Assembly: GCF_013782625.1 (NCBI RefSeq)
Contig: NZ_CP056199.1
Location: forward strand, 3,490,588-3,554,587
Direction of reading: 5' to 3'
DNA length: 64,000 bases
Source: Enterobacter sp. RHBSTW-00994
GTDB taxonomy: Bacteria > Pseudomonadota > Gammaproteobacteria > Enterobacterales > Enterobacteriaceae
A model generated the notes under the pieces. The model was not told where the DNA came from, ran no database searches, and worked only from the letters and a program-made list of their open reading frames with translations. A program made the translations under genes and the position numbers. This document shows positions 59,340 to 64,000 of this stretch, in pieces (position 1 is the stretch's first letter; every line of letters begins with the position of its first letter).

Positions 59340-60500
59340 ATGACACCGGAAAACCCGTTACTGGATCTGCGAGTAAAAATCAGTGCGCTGGATGAGAAAT
59401 TACTGGCGTTGCTGGCAGAACGTCGTACTCTCGCCGTCGAAGTGGGTAAAGCTAAGCTGGACTCCCATCGCCCAGTACGCGATATCGACCGTGAGCGCGA
59501 TTTGCTGGACCGTCTTATTCAGCTTGGTAAGGCTCACCATCTTGATGCCCATTACATTACCCGACTGTTCCAGCTTATCATTGAAGATTCCGTTCTGACC
59601 CAACAGGCACTGCTCCAGCAGCATCTGAACAAAACCAACCCACACTCCGCTCGCATCGCATTTCTGGGGCCTAAAGGTTCCTATTCTCACCTTGCCGCAC
59701 GTCAGTATGCTGCACGTCATTTTGAAGAGTTCATCGAGAGCGGTTGCGCAAAGTTTGCTGATATTTTCAATCAGGTTGAGACCGGACAAGCTGATTACGC
59801 TGTAGTCCCAATTGAGAACACCAGTTCCGGAGCCATTAATGATGTTTATGACTTGCTACAACACACCAGCCTGTCATTGGTTGGCGAACTGACTATCCCG
59901 ATTGATCATTGCGTACTGGTATCCGGTTCAACCGATCTCAGTACAATCGAAACTATTTACAGCCATCCGCAACCTTTCCAGCAGTGCAGTCAGTTCCTGA
60001 ACCGCTACCCGCACTGGAAAATTGAGTACACCGAAAGCACCTCGGCAGCAATGGAAAAAGTGGCACAAGTGAACTCGCCGACAGTCGCCGCCCTTGGCAG
60101 CGAAGCCGGTGGAGCACTGTATGGTTTGCAGGTCCTGGAACGCAATCTGGCGAATCAGACACAAAACATCACGCGCTTTGTGGTTCTCGCGCGCAAAGCC
60201 ATTAATGTGTCCGATCAGGTTCCGGCTAAAACCACCCTGTTGATGGCAACCGGGCAGCAAGCAGGAGCTCTGGTTGAAGCCCTGTTGGTCCTGCGCAATC
60301 ACAATCTGATCATGACCAAACTGGAATCGCGCCCCATTAACGGCAACCCCTGGGAAGAGATGTTTTATCTCGATATCCAGGCCAACCTGCAGTCGGCATC
60401 CATGCAAAATGCGCTGAGGGAATTGGGCGAAATCACCCGGTCAATGAAAGTTCTGGGTTGCTACCCAGGTGAAAACGTTGTTCCGGTTGATCCCGCTTAA
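59340..60500 (+). CDS. pheA: Bifunctional chorismate mutase / prephenate dehydratase PheA
   Basis: 386 residues from the ATG at 59340 ([14 protein letters not shown]). Domains: chorismate mutase (1-100), prephenate dehydratase (105-285, with the TRFVVLARK motif) and a regulatory ACT domain with the phenylalanine-binding GALV and ESRP motifs. It turns chorismate to phenylpyruvate. Control by attenuation is visible upstream. The stop overlaps the convergent SMP-30 gene by four bases, so there is no room for a separate terminator. Confidence 0.99.
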   Translation: MTPENPLLDLRVKISALDEKLLALLAERRTLAVEVGKAKLDSHRPVRDIDRERDLLDRLIQLGKAHHLDAHYITRLFQLIIEDSVLTQQALLQQHLNKTNPHSARIAFLGPKGSYSHLAARQYAARHFEEFIESGCAKFADIFNQVETGQADYAVVPIENTSSGAINDVYDLLQHTSLSLVGELTIPIDHCVLVSGSTDLSTIETIYSHPQPFQQCSQFLNRYPHWKIEYTESTSAAMEKVAQVNSPTVAALGSEAGGALYGLQVLERNLANQTQNITRFVVLARKAINVSDQVPAKTTLLMATGQQAGALVEALLVLRNHNLIMTKLESRPINGNPWEEMFYLDIQANLQSASMQNALRELGEITRSMKVLGCYPGENVVPVDPA

Positions 60501-61369
60501 CGTTCGATAAAACGGCTTTTCTTCATCCCTGCCACGCTCACTGGCAGGGTGAAGATCGCGCCAGATAGCGGATATCTCACCACCTCATCTCTGGTCATAT
60601 TTTCCCGCGTCGTGGTGATAAACAGCGTTTTCATATCCTCTCCGCCAAAGCAGACCATTGTCGGACAACGCACCGGCAAACGGTACTCTTCAAGCTGCTC
60701 TCCTTGCGGTGAGAAGCGCGCAATGCGCCAGCCATCAAATAACGCGCTCCAGTAGCAACCTTCCGTATCCATAGCTGCACCGTCCGGTATCCCCTCACCT
60801 TCCCTGAACTGCCGGAATACTTCGCGTCTGCCAGGTTCTCCCTGTTCATCAAGTGGGGTTCGATATATAACGCCATTCGGTGTATCAGACGTGAACATCC
60901 ATTGATGGTCATAACTAAATGCCAGACCATTATGACCATGAATATCACACTGAATAACTTTAGGCGTCAGATCGTTATCGATTCGCATCAACATCGCGCC
61001 GTTGTAATCTCCCGGCCCCCAGAATGTTCCTGCGTAAAAGCGCCCCCGGAGATCGGTTCCCCCATCATTGAAACGCGCAAGCTGCGGATTCGACGGGTTG
61101 TCGCACACTTTGCGCTGCATCAGACCATGCTTATCGGTCAGCCAGATAGCATTTCGCATCGCGACAATAAAACCACCACGCTCTCGCAACGCAAAACATC
61201 CGACCTCTTCAGGAAAAGATAATATATCGTGCTCTGATGTAGGCAGATGATAACGATGGATCTCCCCTTCCAGGATATCCGCCCAATAGAGCGCATTCTC
61301 TTCCGCACTCCAGATCGGGCACTCCGGAAGATGTCCGGTGTAATTCAACAGCAGTTGCGGTTCAACCAT
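60497..61369 (-). CDS. SMP-30/gluconolactonase/LRE family protein
   Basis: 290 residues, six-bladed propeller. The metal-site residues of the family fit E16 (LPECPIW), N101 (ARFNDGG), N147 (HGHNGLAFS) and D196 (GIPDGAAMD). Such proteins hydrolyse sugar lactones; the substrate here is unknown. K-12 has no gene between pheA and tyrA. It lies downstream of the tyrA terminator, with only 60 bases before its ATG, and has a GGGGT ribosome site. An independent promoter is not obvious. Confidence 0.88.
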   Translation of the reverse strand: MVEPQLLLNYTGHLPECPIWSAEENALYWADILEGEIHRYHLPTSEHDILSFPEEVGCFALRERGGFIVAMRNAIWLTDKHGLMQRKVCDNPSNPQLARFNDGGTDLRGRFYAGTFWGPGDYNGAMLMRIDNDLTPKVIQCDIHGHNGLAFSYDHQWMFTSDTPNGVIYRTPLDEQGEPGRREVFRQFREGEGIPDGAAMDTEGCYWSALFDGWRIARFSPQGEQLEEYRLPVRCPTMVCFGGEDMKTLFITTTRENMTRDEVVRYPLSGAIFTLPVSVAGMKKSRFIER

Positions 61370-61386
61370 GACAGTACCCCAAAATG

Positions 61387-61411
61387 AAAAAAGCCAGCAT
61401 TGCTGGCTTTT
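61387..61411. terminator. tyrA terminator
   Basis: GCCAGCA, TT loop region, TGCTGGC with A- and T-runs on both sides, between tyrA and the SMP-30 gene. In E. coli the corresponding stem terminates tyrA and pheA. Confidence 0.9.
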
Positions 61412-61429
61412 AGTATATACATCATCGGA

Positions 61430-62551
61430 TTACTGGCGACTGTCATTTGCCTGTCGCAACAATGTGCGGCTCTCACTCTGGAATCTCTGCGCATAATCGC
61501 CAAACCAGTGCTCGACTTTACGGAAGCTGTCGATAAACGCCTGCTTGTCGCCATGCTCAAGTAAGGTGATAGCCTCTCCAAATCGCTGGTAATAGCGCTT
61601 GATTAACGCAAGGTTGTTTTCTGACGACATAATAATGTCCGCATACAGTTGCGGATCTTGCGCGAACAGGCGGCCAACCATCGCCAACTCAAGCCGATAG
61701 ATTGGTGAGGAAAGCGCCAGAAGTTGTTCAAGCTGTACGTTTTCCTCTGCCAGATGCAACCCATATGCAAAGGTTGCAAAGTGACGTAATGCCTGGATAA
61801 ACGCCATGTTCTGGTCGTGTTCCACCGCACTGATCCGGTGTAAACGCGCGCCCCAGACCTGAATTTGTTCCAGGAACCACTGATAAGCCTCTGGCTGACG
61901 GCCATCACAGTACACCACCACCTGTTTGGCAAGGCTGCCACTGTCCGGACCGAACATCGGATGCAGACCAAGCACTGGGCCAGTATGGGCTGCCAGCATT
62001 GCCTGCAGCGGACCATTTTTGACCGATGCCAAATCAACCAGAATGCAATCTTCCGGCAGCGGAGGCAGTTTCTCAATAATTTGCTCAGTCACATGAATCG
62101 GTACGCTGACAATCACCATGCCCGCATCTGCCATTAATTCCGGTGCGCGGGCCCAGTCATCTTTCTCAACAATCCGTACCTGGTAACCAGACAGCATGAG
62201 CATCTTTTCAAACAGACGCCCCATCTGACCACCACCACCGACAATGACTACCGGGCGCAGAGAAGGACAGAGGGTTTTGAATCCTTTGTCATTCTCGCTG
62301 GAGTAGGACTCACGCATCACGCGGCGCAGGACATCTTCGATCAAGTCAGGTGAAACACCCAATGCCTGCGCTTCTTTACGGCGTGACGCCAACATTGATG
62401 CCTCACGTTCCGGCACATAGATCGGCAGGCCATATTTACTTTTGACCTCGCCCACTTCAGCGACCAGGGCCATACGACGCGCCAGCAAATCCAGCAACGC
62501 CTTATCAACTTCATCAATTTGATCGCGTAACGCGGTCAATTCAGCAACCAT
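61430..62551 (-). CDS. tyrA: Bifunctional chorismate mutase / prephenate dehydrogenase TyrA
   Basis: 373 residues: an N-terminal chorismate mutase domain (1-90) and an NAD-dependent prephenate dehydrogenase domain ([13 protein letters not shown] from about 101). It makes 4-hydroxyphenylpyruvate. Operon with aroF, ten bases apart, under TyrR. Confidence 0.99.
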   Translation of the reverse strand: MVAELTALRDQIDEVDKALLDLLARRMALVAEVGEVKSKYGLPIYVPEREASMLASRRKEAQALGVSPDLIEDVLRRVMRESYSSENDKGFKTLCPSLRPVVIVGGGGQMGRLFEKMLMLSGYQVRIVEKDDWARAPELMADAGMVIVSVPIHVTEQIIEKLPPLPEDCILVDLASVKNGPLQAMLAAHTGPVLGLHPMFGPDSGSLAKQVVVYCDGRQPEAYQWFLEQIQVWGARLHRISAVEHDQNMAFIQALRHFATFAYGLHLAEENVQLEQLLALSSPIYRLELAMVGRLFAQDPQLYADIIMSSENNLALIKRYYQRFGEAITLLEHGDKQAFIDSFRKVEHWFGDYAQRFQSESRTLLRQANDSRQ

Positions 62552-62561
62552 AACTAACCTC

Positions 62562-63632
62562 TTAAGCCAGGCGCGCCGCCAGCTGGCCGTTTAAATCTTT
62601 ATGAATCTCACGCAGCAGCGCATCAGTCGCTTCCCAGCTAATGCAGGCATCTGTCACCGATACACCCTGTTTCATCGCGCTGCGCGGTTGTTCAGATGAC
62701 TGATTGCCTTCATGGATATTGCTCTCAATCATTAACCCGATAATGGAGCGATTACCATCCTTGATTTGTGCCACAACAGATTCCGCAACAGCAGGCTGAC
62801 GGCGGTAATCTTTATTTGAGTTGCCATGGCTGCAATCTACCATCAGCGACGGGCGCAGTCCCGCCTGTTCCATCTCTTTTTCACACTGGGCAACATCCGC
62901 TGGGCTGTAGTTTGGTGCTTTACCGCCACGCAGGATCACATGACCATCCGGGTTGCCCTGCGTTTGCAGCAGGCACACTTGCCCCGCCTGGTTAATGCCG
63001 ACAAAGCGGTGTGGCATCGCCGCGGCGCGCATGGCGTTAATTGCCGTCGCCAGACTACCATCTGTGCCGTTTTTAAAACCAACCGGCATAGACAAACCAG
63101 ATGCCATTTCGCGGTGAGTTTGCGATTCAGTGGTACGCGCACCAATAGCCGACCAGCTAAACAGATCGCCCAGGTACTGCGGACTATTCGGATCAAGCGC
63201 TTCTGTTGCCAGTGGCAGCCCCATATTGACCAGTTCAACCAACAGTTGGCGCGCAATTTTCAGACCAGCTTCCACATCAAACGAGCCATCCATGTGCGGA
63301 TCGTTAATCAACCCTTTCCAGCCAACGGTTGTACGAGGCTTTTCAAAATAGACGCGCATCACCAGATAGAGGCTATCGCTGACCTCAGCTGCTAATGCTT
63401 TAAATCGACGAGCATATTCAATCGCGGTTTCAGGATCGTGAATGGAGCAAGGACCACACACCACCAGCAGACGCGGATCGCGCCCTGCAATGATGTCAGA
63501 GATGGTCTGGCGGGAAAGCTCAATTTGCGCCTCCTGCTCCACACTCAGCGGGAATTCCGCTTTCAGTTGATCCGGAGTAATCAAAACCTGTTCGTCAGTA
63601 ATATGTACGTTGTTCAGCGCGTCTTTTTGCAT
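62562..63632 (-). CDS. aroF: Tyrosine-sensitive DAHP synthase AroF
   Basis: 356 residues, class I DAHP synthase ([28 protein letters not shown]). It starts MQKDALNNV, with Asn8 that is needed for tyrosine feedback. It makes the first metabolite of aromatic biosynthesis from PEP and erythrose-4-phosphate. Two TyrR boxes lie upstream. Confidence 0.98.
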   Translation of the reverse strand: MQKDALNNVHITDEQVLITPDQLKAEFPLSVEQEAQIELSRQTISDIIAGRDPRLLVVCGPCSIHDPETAIEYARRFKALAAEVSDSLYLVMRVYFEKPRTTVGWKGLINDPHMDGSFDVEAGLKIARQLLVELVNMGLPLATEALDPNSPQYLGDLFSWSAIGARTTESQTHREMASGLSMPVGFKNGTDGSLATAINAMRAAAMPHRFVGINQAGQVCLLQTQGNPDGHVILRGGKAPNYSPADVAQCEKEMEQAGLRPSLMVDCSHGNSNKDYRRQPAVAESVVAQIKDGNRSIIGLMIESNIHEGNQSSEQPRSAMKQGVSVTDACISWEATDALLREIHKDLNGQLAARLA

Positions 63633-63726
63633 GATGGCGATCCTGTAAAGCTCGTTTGCGATAGTTGTTTTCCTCTAAGAGGTGCTTCCACAATACCACA
63701 CAAAGTAAAGATTTCAATCCGAAATA

Positions 63727-63744
63727 CGTAAACAATAATTTACA
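63727..63744 (-). promoter_or_regulatory. TyrR box 1 of aroF
   Basis: CGTAAA-CAATAA-TTTACA, one base from the TGTAAA-N6-TTTACA strong box, about 95 bases upstream of aroF. Confidence 0.85.
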
Positions 63745-63779
63745 TCAAGCGATTTTCATCAAAAAACAACCCTTATACA

Positions 63780-63797
63780 TGTAAACATAAAGTTACA
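63780..63797 (-). promoter_or_regulatory. TyrR box 2 of aroF
   Basis: TGTAAA-CATAAA-GTTACA, one mismatch, 53 bp from box 1 (about five helical turns). Divergent yfiL could also be affected. Confidence 0.8.
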
Positions 63798-63846
63798 CTC
63801 ACTCTTTTTTCTCACCAGGCTATGCTAAATAAAAAAGGAGATCTCT

Positions 63847-64000
63847 ATGCGTTCGATCCCTGTCACATTACTTGCACTGTTGTTATCCGGTTGCCAGATT
63901 AACCCTTATACATTTCAACCAAACTGGACGAGCACCAACTGGTTTAATGCGGGTAAAGAAGAGGCAATGAACGGAACAGCCGTTAAAGATAACCAGGTCC
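63847..64000 (+). CDS. yfiL: Lipoprotein YfiL, N-terminal part (cut by the window end)
   Basis: 51 complete codons are visible: MRSIPVTLLALLLSGCQINP and onward. The lipobox is LLLSGC with lipid Cys16, and the mature part has TSTNWFNAGKEEAMNG, similar to E. coli YfiL (DUF2799). AAAGGAG before the ATG is the ribosome site. The function is unknown; the remainder lies outside the window. Confidence 0.88.
   Translation, partial: MRSIPVTLLALLLSGCQINPYTFQPNWTSTNWFNAGKEEAMNGTAVKDNQV

Overview
The window is ordinary chromosomal backbone from an enterobacterium of the Escherichia/Citrobacter/Enterobacter group. Almost every protein can be matched from memory, at nearly full length, to an E. coli K-12 protein, and the order suhB-csiE-hcaT-yphA-glyA-hmp-glnB-glrR-qseG-glrK-glmY-purL-mltF-tadA-pgpC-yfhH-yfhL-acpS-pdxJ-recO-era-rnc-lepB-lepA-rse/rpoE-nadB-trmN6-srmB-grcA-ung-yfiF-trxC-tapT-patZ-pssA-yfiM-kgtP-rrn-clpB-pgeF-rluD-bamD-raiA-pheLA-tyrA-aroF-yfiL is the E. 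coli order. Genus cannot be fixed from this alone. The genes that differ from K-12 (a NicO metal exporter pair after suhB, a DUF2569 protein in place of the hca cluster, a second murQP-type operon beside yfhH, and an SMP-30 gene between pheA and tyrA) fit a Citrobacter/Enterobacter/Kluyvera-like genome better than E. coli. There is no phage, transposase, integron or CRISPR array.

Layout. 1-6.2 kb: suhB, metal export, csiE, hcaT and small membrane proteins. 6.3-9.5 kb: one-carbon and nitric-oxide genes (glyA and hmp, divergent) and glnB. 9.5-13.6 kb: the GlrK/QseG/GlrR two-component operon and, just upstream, its target small RNA glmY with a sigma-54 promoter and two exact GlrR boxes. 13.6-20.4 kb: purL, mltF, tadA, pgpC. 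20.4-23.6 kb: a PTS permease and MurNAc-6-P etherase operon divergent from the RpiR-type regulator yfhH. 23.7-33.5 kb: yfhL, then the acpS/pdxJ/recO/era/rnc/lepB/lepA and rseCBA-rpoE-rseD blocks, all on the minus strand. 33.8-47.4 kb: nadB to kgtP. 47.7-53.1 kb: a complete minus-strand rRNA operon (16S, tRNA-Glu, 23S, 5S; the rrnG position). 53.2-64 kb: clpB, pgeF-rluD, bamD, raiA, the pheLA attenuation system, an SMP-30 gene, the tyrA-aroF operon and the start of yfiL.

How the genes work together. Several regulatory circuits can be read directly: the GlrR/sigma-54/glmY loop, NsrR and PurR boxes between glyA and hmp, a PurR box before purL, a NadR box before nadB, tandem FNR boxes 53 bp apart before grcA, a class-II CRP site before raiA, a sigma-32 promoter before clpB, phenylalanine attenuation at pheL, TyrR boxes before aroF, an RNase III-type stem in the rnc leader, and stop/start coupling of rseD to rpoE. 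Envelope stress (rpoE-rseABC, bamD), translation and ribosome hibernation (lepA, raiA, rrn, rluD, trm genes, suhB) and aromatic synthesis are the main themes.

The best candidate for something little described is the yfhH/murQ-like/PTS/pgpC cluster: a recycling-type operon that seems to supply the missing target of the orphan K-12 regulator YfhH, with two matching palindromes around a perfect TATAAT box and with pgpC translationally coupled to the PTS gene. I found no wholly novel system.
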